64,000 bases of DNA from Bacteroidota bacterium (GTDB lineage: Bacteria > Bacteroidota > Bacteroidia > AKYH767-A > OLB10): assembly GCA_016699635.1 (NCBI GenBank), contig CP064983.1, positions 1,488,001 to 1,552,000 on the forward strand, given 5' to 3'. Position 1 is the stretch's first letter. Each line of letters begins with the position of its first letter. Below, piece by piece: positions 37,783-47,833 of this stretch. The translations under genes were made by a program, and so were the position numbers. The notes below the pieces were generated by a model, which made no database searches, was not told where the DNA came from, and saw only the letters and a list, made by a program, of their open reading frames with translations.

Positions 37783-38241
37783 ATGGAGGCATTCAGACTG
37801 ACCAGAGCCAAGTTTGCAAATTTATTATCCGGAAAGGGGGCTGCTATTAAAGGCGCAAGGTGGAATTCTATTGGTGTAGAATTGATCTATACAGCTTCAA
37901 ACCGCTCTTTAGCTATGGCAGAAGTTGCAGTACATTTTACTTTAGCAACATTACCTGCAGATTATATGATGGTAACAATAAATATTCCGGATAGCGTTTC
38001 TGTTCAGGAAATGAAAGAAAAAGAACTGCCAACCGATTGGCGAAACTTCCCGCATCCAATATCAACTCAAATTATTGGTGATAGATTTGTTGCTGAAAAT
38101 AAGTTTTGTGTTTTACGAATTCCCTCAGTGGTTACTCTGGGAGACTATAATTTACTCATCAACCCAAAGCATCGTGACTTTGTTAAAATAAAAATGAAAT
38201 CTGTAGAAAAATTCCCTTTTGATAAGAGAATACTCAGATAA
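37783..38241 (+). CDS. RES-domain toxin (NAD+ phosphorylase type)
   Basis: A 152-residue toxin of the RES family. Family hallmarks are the start FRLTRAKFAN, the basic pair in GARWNSIGVELIYTA (Arg, Trp, Asn), the later Glu in AMAEVAVHF and the Ser/Pro-rich PHPISTQIIGD. Characterised members degrade NAD+ and stop growth. The gene lies immediately after its antitoxin and shares a promoter. It is intact; frame and length are normal. The convergent glycosyltransferase ends 10 bases downstream. Confidence 0.9.
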   Translation: MEAFRLTRAKFANLLSGKGAAIKGARWNSIGVELIYTASNRSLAMAEVAVHFTLATLPADYMMVTINIPDSVSVQEMKEKELPTDWRNFPHPISTQIIGDRFVAENKFCVLRIPSVVTLGDYNLLINPKHRDFVKIKMKSVEKFPFDKRILR

Positions 38242-38251
38242 AGACTAACTC

Positions 38252-39393
38252 TTATCCTTTGCTTTTTTCAGCAAGAACAAGTTGCAGGCTTTGCCACGTT
38301 AGTTCAGCAGTTTTATCCCAAGAAAAATCCTGTTGTCTGATTTTGCCTTTTTGTTTTAGCTGTTCGGCAACTTCCTGATGTTGTAATACTTGTTCCAAAG
38401 CAACGGTAATGGCATTTACGCTGTGTGGGTCAACACAGAGAGCTGCATTGCCTGCAATTTCAGGAAGGCAACTTACATTGGAAGTGATTACAGGTACACC
38501 ACAGCGCATAGCTTCAATCATCGGAATACCAAATCCTTCAAAAAACGAAACATACATCATTGCCTCTGCCGATGCAGTTAGTTGTGCCAATGCTTTTGCA
38601 GAAAGCCTTCCTGTAAAAATCAAGTCGCTCTCAATTCCTGTTTCAGAAAGTGCAAGTTGCAAATCAGCTTCCATTTTACTTCGATCGGACACTAATACAA
38701 ATTTTAATTCTCCGCTATATTGCTTTTTATACTGTGCAAAAGCACGCACCATGTTAGCTGTGTTTTTTCGCTGATGCAATGAGCCGGTGTAAATTATATA
38801 GCGGCTTCCTGCAGTATATTGATTGCGTACTTGCTCTTGTTCTGCTACTGATAATGGCTTGTACATATCATGAATACCATTATACAACACATCGGTTTTT
38901 TCAATGTTAATTTCATAGGTGCTCACAATATCCTTTCGCGAAAACTCAGACACAGTACCTATTCTTTGTGCATTTTGTGCAGCTATGCGCGACCACTTAC
39001 TATAGTAACGAGCAACTTGTGTTGGCATATATTGTGGAAAATGTTCAAAGTTTAAATCGTGAATTACTGCTACCTGTGGTACAGTAGCCTTACTGCAAAT
39101 AAAACTCTCGGGACTGAAGAATAGATCCGGTTTATATTTTTTAAAAGCGTGGTGAAGGCTTATTTCAAACCAGGTGTACCAAAGCCACGGATGACGTGCC
39201 TGCGGGTAAATGACTACCGGCATAATATTATTGCTGAAAATAAACTCAGAATTAAATTTACGGTCGAAAAAAAGATAAAACGATGTTCGGGATGCTGAAT
39301 GACAATACGCTTCAGGGTCTCGAATGCAAACCATCCTGTTCCATCTAACTTGTCTTTAAGCAACATTCTGGTGTTTACCGCTATCAGCGCCAT
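38252..39393 (-). CDS. Glycosyltransferase family 4 (GT1/GT4-type), frameshifted near N-terminus
   Basis: A GT-B-fold glycosyltransferase of about 380 residues. The true start is ATG 39393: MALIAVNTRMLLKDKLDG, then WFAFETLKRIV. One base is missing from a seven-base run at 39267-39273; restoring it joins RFIFFF to DRKFNSEFIF. The sugar-nucleotide motif EGFGIPMIEAMRCGVPV (Glu-x7-Glu) is near residue 285, and YTGSLHQRKNT marks the C-terminal Rossmann domain. Donor and acceptor are unknown; a surface glycan is likely. It ends next to the RES toxin gene and starts divergently from porZ. Confidence 0.88.
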
Positions 39394-39405
39394 TGCGATT
39401 ATTTA

Positions 39406-39413
39406 TATTTTTG
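39406..39413 (+). promoter_or_regulatory. Candidate promoter -7 box of porZ
   Basis: TATTTTTG fits TAnnTTTG in the divergent region between the glycosyltransferase and porZ, about 90 bases before the porZ start. The -33 element was not identified. Confidence 0.35.
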
Positions 39414-39501
39414 TAGTGCAAAAGTATTTTAAATAGAAACTCATAGCAATTATAAAATAAATTCCCTCATGTTGAGTTATATATTCCGTATCCCGAACCG
39501 T

Positions 39502-41807
39502 ATGTACAAACAGTTGTCCATTGCCTTTTTCTGTTGCTCTCTGCAGCACAATCCATTTCGCAAAATCTACCATTAGGCTCATGGCGCGAGCACCTTTCCT
39601 ATACGCAGGCACAGTTTGTGGCTAACACACCACAACGCGTTTATTGCGCCACCGATCAGGCTGTATATTTTATTGATAAGTCGGACAACAGCGTACAACG
39701 TTATTCAAAAATTAACGGACTTTCAGATGTAGGTATAAGGCTGATGGATTACAGCCATACAGAAAATGTGGTGTTTGTAGGCTATGTAAATTCCAATATT
39801 GACCTCATATCAAGTACAGGCATTATTAATATTTCTGATGTTGAAAGAAGAACAGCTACCGGTGACAAGGCTATTAATGATGTAGCATTTAACTGAAAGT
39901 TTGCATATCTGGCAACAGGCTTTGGAGTTTTAGCACTCGATTTAATTAAAGCTGAAATAAAAGAAACCTACGTTATCGGAACCACAGGAAGTGAAGTTCC
40001 TGTGTATTCAGTTACCACTGATGGCACCTATATTTATGCTGCCATTGCAGGCGGAATCCTTAGAGGAGAAATAAGCAATCCCGCACTCAATAATTTTGCT
40101 ACATGGCAAATGGTTTATCCAAACACTTTTACCGGAATAACATTTAATAAGATGTGCTGGCTTAATGGTAATCTGGCTGTTAATTTTCATTCTTCTTCTA
40201 CAGATAGTGTAGTCACCGTTAACACAACAAATTTTGCAACAGGAACAACATTAATTAGTGGTGGCTTTGCACTGCGACAGTTAAAAACCGAAAATGACAG
40301 GCTTTATGCAGTGAATAATTATTCTGTTAATGAATGGGATAATAATTTTCAACCATTGCGCCAGATTTACGGTAATGTCAACTATCAGAACACAGACATG
40401 TTTGGTGTAGCTACAGGCAGTGGCAATCAACTATACATTGCTGATAAAAATAATGGTTTGGTTAACTATACAGACGACAACAACATAACGTTTACAGTTC
40501 CAAACAGCCCTGCCTCGCCCAATGCAAGCTGTGTTTTTCATAATGGTACAACATTGGTAACTACGCATGGCACTAACCGCTGGAGCGACAGTTATGGTAC
40601 TGATGGTTATTCAACATTTGATGGTGTGCAGTGGAAAACATGGAATGTAAAAACAATAACCAACTCAAATGTTGACGTCAATCAAATGCTCGATTTGCAA
40701 GCTGTAGTCAGTGAGCCCGGAAATCCCGGACACTTTTTTCTTGGCTCGCGCATCAATGGTGTTTTTGAGTTCGACAATAATGTTCCTATAAAGATGTACA
40801 ACAAAGACAACAGCAGTCTTAGAGGAGCTTTTGGAAATCCGGGGCAAACAAAAATTGGAGGTTTAGCTTATGATGCAGCAGGAAATCTATGGGTAGTAAA
40901 TTCCGGAGTAAACACACCATTGAATATGTTGAGTAAAGATGGTGTTTGGCAGTCTATCAATCTTCAGTCAGTTATTCCATCAGGAGTAAATATATTTTTT
41001 GGAGATATTTTATGCGACTCTTATGGTCAGGTGTGGACAACGTTAATCAGCAATGGATTGATTGTTTATGATCCTTCGCAACAAAAATCAGTTAGAATTT
41101 CGCAGGAGACAGGTGGATTAAATGTTAATGATGTGCGTTGTATTGTTGAAGATAAAGAAGGTCAGATATGGCTTGGGACATCAGAAGGTATTGCAGTTAT
41201 TTATTCGCCCGGCAATGCAACAGGAAGCACTCCGGCAAAAGCACAAAAAATTCTGATAACGATTGACGGTATTACGCAGTATCTTTTAGACAAAGAAATT
41301 GTTACAGCAATAGCTGTTGATGGAGCCAACAGAAAATGGATTGGCACCAATAGTGGAGGTGTATTTTTAATGTCGGCAGATGGGACCAAGCAGATTCAGA
41401 ACTTTAATACATCAAACAGTCCTTTGTTTTCAAACACCATTACATCAATTGCTATTGATCCTGTTACGGGGGAAGTTTTTGTTGGCACTGATAAGGGATT
41501 GATTTCTTATGTTGGTGATGCCACACAGGGAACAGAGTCGTGTTCTAGTTTAAAAGTATTTCCCAATCCGGTGAAAGAGAATTACGATGGCCCTATTGCA
41601 GTGCGTGGTGTAACAGCAAATGGCAATATTAAAATTACTGATATAGCAGGAAACGTTGTTTATGAAACAACAGCAAAAGGTGGAATTGCAACATGGGATG
41701 GCAACAACTTTGAAGGCAAGCGTGCGCAAACCGGAGTTTATTTGGTTTTTGCTACCGATGAAAAAGGCGACAATACCTGTGTTACTAAACTTTTTCTGGT
41801 AAATTAA
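39502..41807 (+). CDS. porZ: Type IX secretion system accessory protein PorZ (frameshift and in-frame TGA)
   Basis: PorZ is a T9SS attachment-complex protein that delivers anionic LPS to the PorU sortase. The N-terminus at ATG 39502 (MYKQLSIAFF) and LLSAAQSISQNLPLGSW join if one T is added to the five-T run at 39526-39530. The body consists of two beta-propellers with repeats such as VTTDGTYIYAAIAGG and TSEGIAVIYSPG. The last 90 residues form a T9SS-type CTD (VFPNPVKENYDGPIAVRG). An in-frame TGA at 39894-39896 (VAFN-stop-KFAYLATGFG) interrupts the first propeller; a single substitution such as GGA to TGA would explain it. The repaired length is about 770 residues, as usual. Confidence 0.85.
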
Positions 41808-43306
41808 TTACAGACTTTTCTATTGCTGTGGTTTTCTTAATCAGGTAAAAGCAATAAGCAAAAATCAGATAAGCAGTTATGTTGGCTGCATCATGAATCC
41901 ACCAGTCAGCATCACCTGTTGTTGTGCCAATAAAAGAATCAATAAACACACTGCAGAAAGTGTAAATAAAAACACCTGTAAGTAAAACAAAAACAGGGCT
42001 GTTGAGTTTATTTCCTGCACCTTCAATCCATTTTAGCGATGCCCATGCTGCCAACACAGCAACGGTTGACAAATAGCCAAAGGAGTAAGTTCCTCTATAA
42101 GCACCATCATCACCTATTAATGGCATCATGATAAATGCCAGTATATAGCAAATAAAAGCAACAGGTAAATTAGCTTAAAAATATGCTTTAGTTTGTTAAA
42201 TAATCCTGTTGATTCAATTATAAAAACCATGAGTAGTGCTTCTGCCAGCGTATAAATGTCCACTGCAATCAATACATAGGAGCGGTTTAGTTTATAAAAT
42301 GTCCAGCCAAAAATATCGGTTGCTGCGCCATACAAAAGCAATAAAATCAAAAGCCGGAACAGCAGTCCGGCTTTTTTAAAAATCATTAACCCGAACAATG
42401 CCACCAGCACTTCAATGCAGGTTGCCGACATTCGAGTAAGGAAAGGATCCATTTTATCATTCTGATGAGGTACCACATGGCGTTCAAGAATTCTATTATC
42501 CGCAACTACATTGGAACCCGATTTGTTAACTGCAAAAATAACAATTCTGAGTCTATTCTCTTTTGCTGCTTTATCTAATCCAAAATAATAACGTATGCCA
42601 CCAAAATTATTTTCACCACCTGTTGCTGCATAAAGCCGGGTTAAAAATTCATCAGATGAAAACAAGGCAAAAGGCCATTGCACAGTTCCATCTCCAAAGT
42701 TTTCATTAAAGAAAGCGGTGTATTGATTCATGTTTCCTTTAATGGCTGCAAAATGATGGACAGATGCAGCTGCAGGAATTACCTTGGTGTACTGCGACAG
42801 ATAGTTTGTGATGGCTTCGGATGTCAGCGATTGATAAGGGTGTTTTACAGTATCGTTTATCAGATAAACATTGGTTTCGTTACTTGTTTCATAACTTACC
42901 ATGCTATCAGGATTAAAGTTAAATTTACAAGCTGCAAGCATATTTACATCTTTAAATAACGTTGCAGGTTCAGCATCAGAAAAACCATAAAACATGTAGC
43001 CATTGGCATCAGGGTTTTCTTCTGTCAATCTTTTAAGGCCTCGGCACTTATGGATCCGCCAACAGGTAGTTTTCTTAAAGCTTCGGCATTTTCGGAATTG
43101 TTAATTGTGTCTAAATAATTTTTGATTAACGACACAGCATCATTCACACTTAGCAAGTGATTATTTTGTAATGGCGCTGTTGCTGGTGCTATTTTTGCAG
43201 CAACATTAGTCGGTTCTTTTTTTTCTTCGGGTGGGCTACTACACGAGGTTACAAGCAGGGAAAGTGTTAGGGCTGCTGTAAAAATTCCGACAATTTTGTT
43301 ATACAT
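41785..43306 (-). CDS. Lipoprotein with C-terminal multi-pass membrane domain (three pieces in this sequence)
   Basis: A protein of unknown function, about 505 residues after repair. The first piece has a lipobox (LLVTSCSSPPEE). One base is missing from a four-base run at 43031-43034; restoring it gives SAEALKRLTEENPDANG. The middle holds a soluble domain with FNFNPDSMVSY and FGLDKAAKENRLRIVIFAVNK, then several hydrophobic segments. A second break lies between about 42127 and 42175, after which IMMPLIGDDGAYRG and more membrane segments follow. In total about eight membrane helices. I do not recognise the family. Its end overlaps that of porZ by 23 bases, convergently. Confidence 0.6.
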
Positions 43307-43530
43307 ATATTTGGTTTTAGATAGTCAGCAATAAAGAGCGGTTTATTTTCTGTCTGACTAATTAAATTATCGGTCGTTGGTTATTATTTTAGTTTATTAA
43401 AAAATCGTTTTAAATTAATATTTTTCAAATATACTTCTGAAAAAACTTATTCCAACAACAATTGTACAAAATGCTTTATGACGGTACAAGATGCAAAAAG
43501 CAGACTGTTTTCTGCAGTTGTAACAGAACA

Positions 43531-43557
43531 AAAAAGGAGGCTCTTAGCCTCCTTTAG
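43531..43557 (-). terminator. Intrinsic terminator of the tyrosine phenol-lyase-type gene
   Basis: On the minus strand a ten-base-pair stem (AAAGGAGGCT / AGCCTCCTTT, loop AAG) is followed by a T run. It lies 24 bases after the gene's stop codon. Confidence 0.85.
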
Positions 43558-43580
43558 TAATCAATAATTACAAAAAATAC

Positions 43581-44957
43581 TTATCTTTTTTTGAACCTTG
43601 CCTGAAAGAATCGCAGATAGGTAGGTTCATAAATCATTTCTAATCCTTTTATTTTTTCTCGGTTTTTATAAACACGCTCTATTGATTCTGAAATCACATC
43701 CATGTGTGCCTGTGTATAAACCCTGCGTGGAATAGTCAGTCGCACCAACTCTAATTCGGGATAATAGTGGTCGCCAGTTTTTTTATTTCTGCCTGCAGAT
43801 ACAATTCCTCTTTCCATGGTACGTACACCGCTGTCTTCGTAAATTTCAGCAGCTAATGCCTGTGCGGGAAACTGTGTCTGTTTAAGATGCGGCAAAAACT
43901 TTTTAGCATCAATAAAAATTCCATGTCCACCCACAGGATTTACAATTGGAATATTCATTTCATTGAGCTTATCACCTAAATATAGCACCTGTCCGATACG
44001 CGCCCTGATATGATCATCACTAACAGATTCAATAATGCCTGTTGCCATTGCTTCCATATCACGCCCGGCTAATCCACCATAAGTGTGCAGTCCTTCATAT
44101 ACAACAACAAGATTACTTGCTTCTTCAAACTTTTTATCATCGTTCAAAGCCAGAAAGCCTCCTATGTTAACCAATGCATCTTTCTTTCCGCTAAATGTTG
44201 CACCATCAGTCAGGCTACAGATTTCTTTTACGATGGTTGCAATACTTTTTCTTTTATAACCTTCTTCACGCTGTTGTATGAAATAGGCATTCTCTGCAAT
44301 GCGTGTCATATCCAACATAACCTTTATGCCAAGCTTTGCAGTATATTTTCTAAGCTCTTTAATATTAGCCATAGAAATTGGCTGACCACCGGCCATGTTA
44401 ACTGTAGTTGCTACACAGACATAAGGAATTTTATCGGCACCAAATTTTTTAACTAACTTATCTAATTTGTTGATGTCAATATTACCTTTAAATGGATGCA
44501 GGTTAGAGCTGTCATGTGCCTCGTCAATAATGACATCATAGAATGTTGCACCTGCAAGTTCCTGGTGAAGGCGTGTTGTAGTAAAATACATGTTGCCCGG
44601 AACCACATCACCTTTTTTAATCATTATCTGCGACAGAATATTTTCTGCACCACGGCCCTGATGTGTAGGGATAAGATGTTTAAATCCGTAATATTTTTTT
44701 ACGACATCTTCTAAGCGATAAAAATTTTTACTGCCGGCATAAGCTTCGTCACCAAGCATCATTCCTGCCCATTGCTGATCGCTCATGGCAGAAGTTCCAC
44801 TGTCTGTCAACAAGTCAATATATACATCTTCAGATTTAAGTAGAAACGTGTTGTAACCTGCTTGCTGTAATGCTTTTTTTCGTTGTTGTGGTGTTGTCAT
44901 TTTCAACAACTCAACCATTTTTATTTTAAAGGGTTCTGCCCATGAATGTTTTGGCAT
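43581..44957 (-). CDS. tpl: Tyrosine phenol-lyase/tryptophanase family enzyme, tyrosine phenol-lyase-like
   Basis: A 458-residue PLP enzyme of the beta-eliminating lyase family. The PLP lysine is in SGKKDALVNIGG, with AGDEAYAG, PTHQGRGAENILSQ and GGHGIFIDA conserved. Tryptophanase and tyrosine phenol-lyase differ at known positions. Here NMYFTTTRLHQE has Thr where tryptophanase has Asp, and VRTMERGIVSAGR has the substrate-contacting Arg in place of Val. This favours tyrosine phenol-lyase, which splits tyrosine to phenol, pyruvate and ammonia. Many Bacteroidota copies are labelled tryptophanase, so the substrate needs proof. No transporter or regulator (tnaC-like leader) is seen. Confidence 0.85.
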   Translation of the reverse strand: MPKHSWAEPFKIKMVELLKMTTPQQRKKALQQAGYNTFLLKSEDVYIDLLTDSGTSAMSDQQWAGMMLGDEAYAGSKNFYRLEDVVKKYYGFKHLIPTHQGRGAENILSQIMIKKGDVVPGNMYFTTTRLHQELAGATFYDVIIDEAHDSSNLHPFKGNIDINKLDKLVKKFGADKIPYVCVATTVNMAGGQPISMANIKELRKYTAKLGIKVMLDMTRIAENAYFIQQREEGYKRKSIATIVKEICSLTDGATFSGKKDALVNIGGFLALNDDKKFEEASNLVVVYEGLHTYGGLAGRDMEAMATGIIESVSDDHIRARIGQVLYLGDKLNEMNIPIVNPVGGHGIFIDAKKFLPHLKQTQFPAQALAAEIYEDSGVRTMERGIVSAGRNKKTGDHYYPELELVRLTIPRRVYTQAHMDVISESIERVYKNREKIKGLEMIYEPTYLRFFQARFKKR

Positions 44958-45201
44958 AATAATTTATTTTTTTTGATGTGTTTATGAATTGCTTTTGAAT
45001 TTATTTGAAACAATTAAAAATTCGTTTGAAATAGTAAAACTTAGCTAAGACCTAAAAATTGACTTTCATTGGTAAAATCCTATAAAAACTTCAATTTAAG
45101 GTGATATGAATATGATTAAAATCAGTTTGATTAAAAATGCAGCTAAAATTCTTTGTTCTGAAAATGAAAATCAGAATAAAAGCAGAAATAAAATCTCGCA
45201 A

Positions 45202-45343
45202 TTAAACCGTCTGTGATTTTTTGGTATGACTGCTCCACTTTGGGCAATCACATTTTTTTGAAAAGCCTGCAAGATGATTGACACAGCATTAACGCTACTG
45301 CCAATAAAATTAATGTATAGCGATATTTTTTTAATTGCTCCAT
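45202..45343 (-). CDS. 46-residue lipoprotein with CDCPKW motif (frameshifted in this sequence)
   Basis: A very small gene just after gldD. The start at 45343 overlaps the gldD end by 13 bases and gives MEQLKKYRYTLILLAVALML followed by CQSSCRLFKK, a lipobox-like signal. Removing one base from a seven-T run (45253-45259) continues CDCPKWSSHTKKSQTV and a stop, 46 residues in total. Without repair the frame ends after KKM. The metal-like Cys-x-Cys-Pro motif and operon position suggest a true small lipoprotein, perhaps linked to gliding/T9SS, but I know of no assigned function. The region 44958-45201 holds no other gene I can support. Confidence 0.5.
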
Positions 45344-45897
45344 TGTAAAGTGTTTATCAGGTGTAAAACATCTTTGCGTATAAACTCCAATGATGGCTGC
45401 AACGAATCTGAATTTGGTATGGTATTAAAATACAATGATCCTCTTAAAAAATGCTGAAAGCTGTCGGTAACATAAAATTGCATATTGCTTGCTGCATTGC
45501 CACCAATATCATATACCACACCGTAAACATGATTTTGTGTGTTGATAACGGTTTCGTCAATGCCATTGGCCTTGATGGTATGCTTGTAGGCAAAGCCTCT
45601 GGAATCTTCGGCCATTTGGGCAAGGTTGTTTCTTATAGGCTTATAAGTAAGATAAAGCTGTGCACCAAATTTTGGATAGAGAATATATTTCCAACAGGGT
45701 TCTGAAAAGCGATTGGTATCGGGCAAAACATAACTATAGTCAGGTGTTTCAAAACGATATGGACAGGAGGTGTCTGTAAATAAAGTATATTTCTTCTCAG
45801 GCATATCTATACGAAAAAATCCGCGTGGCTTTGGTGCAGGTGTTTCGCTGCACGATGTCAGTAAACCAAAAAGTAAGATATACATCAACTTTCTCAT
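45331..45897 (-). CDS. gldD: Gliding motility lipoprotein GldD
   Basis: GldD is a lipoprotein needed for gliding and for stability of type IX secretion in Flavobacterium. The 188-residue protein has a lipobox (LLTSCSETP) followed by PKPRGFFRIDMPEKKY, the conserved family start, then CPYRFETPDYSYV and FYVTDSFQHFLRGSLYF. It ends in DVLHLINTLQW. Its start codon overlaps the gldE stop by four bases (ATGA), so the two are translationally coupled, in the usual ssb-gldE-gldD order. Confidence 0.95.
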   Translation of the reverse strand: MRKLMYILLFGLLTSCSETPAPKPRGFFRIDMPEKKYTLFTDTSCPYRFETPDYSYVLPDTNRFSEPCWKYILYPKFGAQLYLTYKPIRNNLAQMAEDSRGFAYKHTIKANGIDETVINTQNHVYGVVYDIGGNAASNMQFYVTDSFQHFLRGSLYFNTIPNSDSLQPSLEFIRKDVLHLINTLQWSN

Positions 45898-47204
45898 TCC
45901 TGTTTTTGTGTAATCTGCAGTTTAACACGTTTTATTTTTCGTCTGTCGGCTGATTCAATAGTAAAACGCAGGTTCTTGAAAGTTATTACTTCGCCAATAC
46001 GTGGTATGGTGTGATTGATTTCCAACAACAGTCCTGCAAGGGTGTCTTTTTCACCTTCTATTTCATCAAACAATTCCATATCCAATTCAAGAATACGGCA
46101 AACTTCATTCAGTGATGTTTTAGCCTCGAACACATAGGTTTGCTCATCAATCTTGGTGTAAACAGGCTCTTCATCGTCAAACTCGTCTTTTATTTCACCT
46201 ACTATTTCTTCAAGTACATCTTCTAATGTAATAAGCCCTTGCGTTGCACCAAACTCATCAACAATTATAGCCATGTGTATTTTGCGTTGTTGAAACTCCT
46301 GCAATAAATCATTTATCTTTTTGTTTTCAGGAACAAAATATGTTTTACGGATAAGTAGTGGCCAGTCGAAATTTTCTTTTTTTATGTGTGCCAATAAGTC
46401 TTTAATGTGCAATACTCCTTTGATGTTGTCAATAGAAGATTCATATACTGGCACTCTTGAATAGCCGGCATCAATTACACGTTGCAACAACTCTTTAAAT
46501 GGTGTTTGCAAGCCAAAAGCAATCATGTCCGGCAACGGTCGCATGATTTGTTTGACATCAATATTTCCAAAATTTACAATGCCTTTGAGAATACGTTTTT
46601 CTTCCGGTGGCGATTCAATATCGCTGGTAATTTCAATGGCATGTGTCAATTCATCCAACCTTACGTTGGTGCGTTTGCGCTTAAGAAGTTTATCGACAAG
46701 AGAAGTTGATTTTACCAATGGAACACTAAGTGGCGTTAAAAATTTTCCCATGATATAAATTGGGTAAGCCATAAAGGAAAGAATACGCATGTTGTTATGC
46801 GCTGCATAAACTTTTGGCAGCACTTCGCCAAACATGGTGATGAGAAACGTAACACTAAAAACCTGTACAAAAAAAATGAGTATAGGATTATCGCCCAACA
46901 ACTGCGAGTTTGAAAAGATGAGAGACGAAAAAATAATTATTGCAATGTTTACACAGGTATTGGAAATTAAAATTGTAGCCAGCAGTTTTTTGGGCTGATC
47001 GAGTAAATGCAGAATTATTTTATTGATGTATGTTGGTTTTTCATCTCTCAGATACTGAAGTTGTGCAGGGCGTAGTGAGAAAAAGGCAACTTCGCTGCCT
47101 GAAAAAAGTGCAGAAAGTAGAAGCAACACAAGAATAACTAATAGCTCACCGGTAAATGAATAGGATGAAAAATTGCTAAGTAACAAGCTACTGACGACAG
47201 GCAT
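45894..47204 (-). CDS. gldE: Gliding-associated GldE, CNNM/CorC-type membrane protein
   Basis: A 436-residue protein of the CNNM/hemolysin C family. Residues about 15-190 form the DUF21 membrane domain, with LFSGSEVAFFSLRPAQLQYL. Two CBS domains follow (YSRVPVYESSIDNIKGVLHI and MAIIVDEFGATQGLITLEDV), then a CorC/HlyC C-terminal domain. In the family such proteins are linked to Mg2+ or Co2+ transport; GldE is a partner of GldD in gliding. It follows ssb by an 82-base gap and overlaps gldD by four bases. Confidence 0.93.
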   Translation of the reverse strand: MPVVSSLLLSNFSSYSFTGELLVILVLLLLSALFSGSEVAFFSLRPAQLQYLRDEKPTYINKIILHLLDQPKKLLATILISNTCVNIAIIIFSSLIFSNSQLLGDNPILIFFVQVFSVTFLITMFGEVLPKVYAAHNNMRILSFMAYPIYIMGKFLTPLSVPLVKSTSLVDKLLKRKRTNVRLDELTHAIEITSDIESPPEEKRILKGIVNFGNIDVKQIMRPLPDMIAFGLQTPFKELLQRVIDAGYSRVPVYESSIDNIKGVLHIKDLLAHIKKENFDWPLLIRKTYFVPENKKINDLLQEFQQRKIHMAIIVDEFGATQGLITLEDVLEEIVGEIKDEFDDEEPVYTKIDEQTYVFEAKTSLNEVCRILELDMELFDEIEGEKDTLAGLLLEINHTIPRIGEVITFKNLRFTIESADRRKIKRVKLQITQKQE

Positions 47205-47286
47205 GCTGAGGGGGTGAGTACAATATAATTTCCTGCAAATATAGGATGATGTTGCTTAGTTGGGTATTAAAAACTATGCAACGCGC

Positions 47287-47724
47287 TTAAAATGGTAAAT
47301 CATCATTTATTTCTGAATGACCGGCCTCAGATGCAGGATGTTCAGATGTTGTTCTCTCAGTAGTGCCTGTTGAAGGATTTCCGTTTTCATCGGGCTTGCG
47401 ACCAAGAAGTGTCATGCTGTCGCCAATGACTTCTGTTATGTATTTTTTATTGCCGTCTTTATCATCCCAGTTGCGTGTGCGTAGTTTTCCTTCAATATAT
47501 ACCAAGCTACCTTTCTTCAGGAATTTTTCTGCAGTCTCTGCAAGTTGTCGCCACAAAACCACATTATGCCATTCTGTTTGTGTTACTCTTTGCCCGTCTT
47601 TATTCTTATATACTTCTGATGTTGCCAATGGAAATTTAGCTACACTGATGTTACCATCTATATGACGCATTTCCGGATCTTTTCCTAAGTTGCCTACTAA
47701 AATTACTTTATTTACTCCTGACAT
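47287..47724 (-). CDS. ssb: Single-stranded DNA-binding protein
   Basis: A 145-residue SSB. The OB fold occupies residues about 1-110, beginning MSGVNKVILVGNLGKDPEMR, with WHNVVLWRQLAETAEKFLKKG and VYIEGKLRTRNW. A short Ser/Thr-rich linker follows, and the protein ends in the acidic protein-interaction tail EINDDLPF. It coats single-stranded DNA in replication and repair. The order ssb-gldE-gldD is conserved in gliding Bacteroidota. Confidence 0.96.
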   Translation of the reverse strand: MSGVNKVILVGNLGKDPEMRHIDGNISVAKFPLATSEVYKNKDGQRVTQTEWHNVVLWRQLAETAEKFLKKGSLVYIEGKLRTRNWDDKDGNKKYITEVIGDSMTLLGRKPDENGNPSTGTTERTTSEHPASEAGHSEINDDLPF

Positions 47725-47791
47725 GATTGCTGTTGTTTAACTGCGTAACGAATGTGTTTGTTTGTGCATACAAATATAACAATTTGGTCAT

Positions 47792-47820
47792 AAAAAACCC
47801 CGCAGCAGCGGGGTCTTTTT
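47792..47820 (-). terminator. Strong bidirectional-looking terminator after the metalloprotease gene
   Basis: A six-base-pair GC stem (CCCCGC / GCGGGG, loop of four) has A/T runs on both sides, so it can work in both directions. It lies 14 bases after the protease stop codon and upstream of ssb. Confidence 0.85.
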
Positions 47821-47833
47821 ATGAACGACTTTA

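Noticed and set aside
39894..39896. TGA recoded as a sense codon
   Set aside because: TGA serves as a normal stop in other genes of the window, such as the dioxygenase, higB, HNH and gldE genes.
45106..45216. 36-codon plus-strand frame in the gap upstream of the lyase gene
   Set aside because: Lys/Asn-rich AT composition only, and it lies antisense to the end of the small lipoprotein gene.
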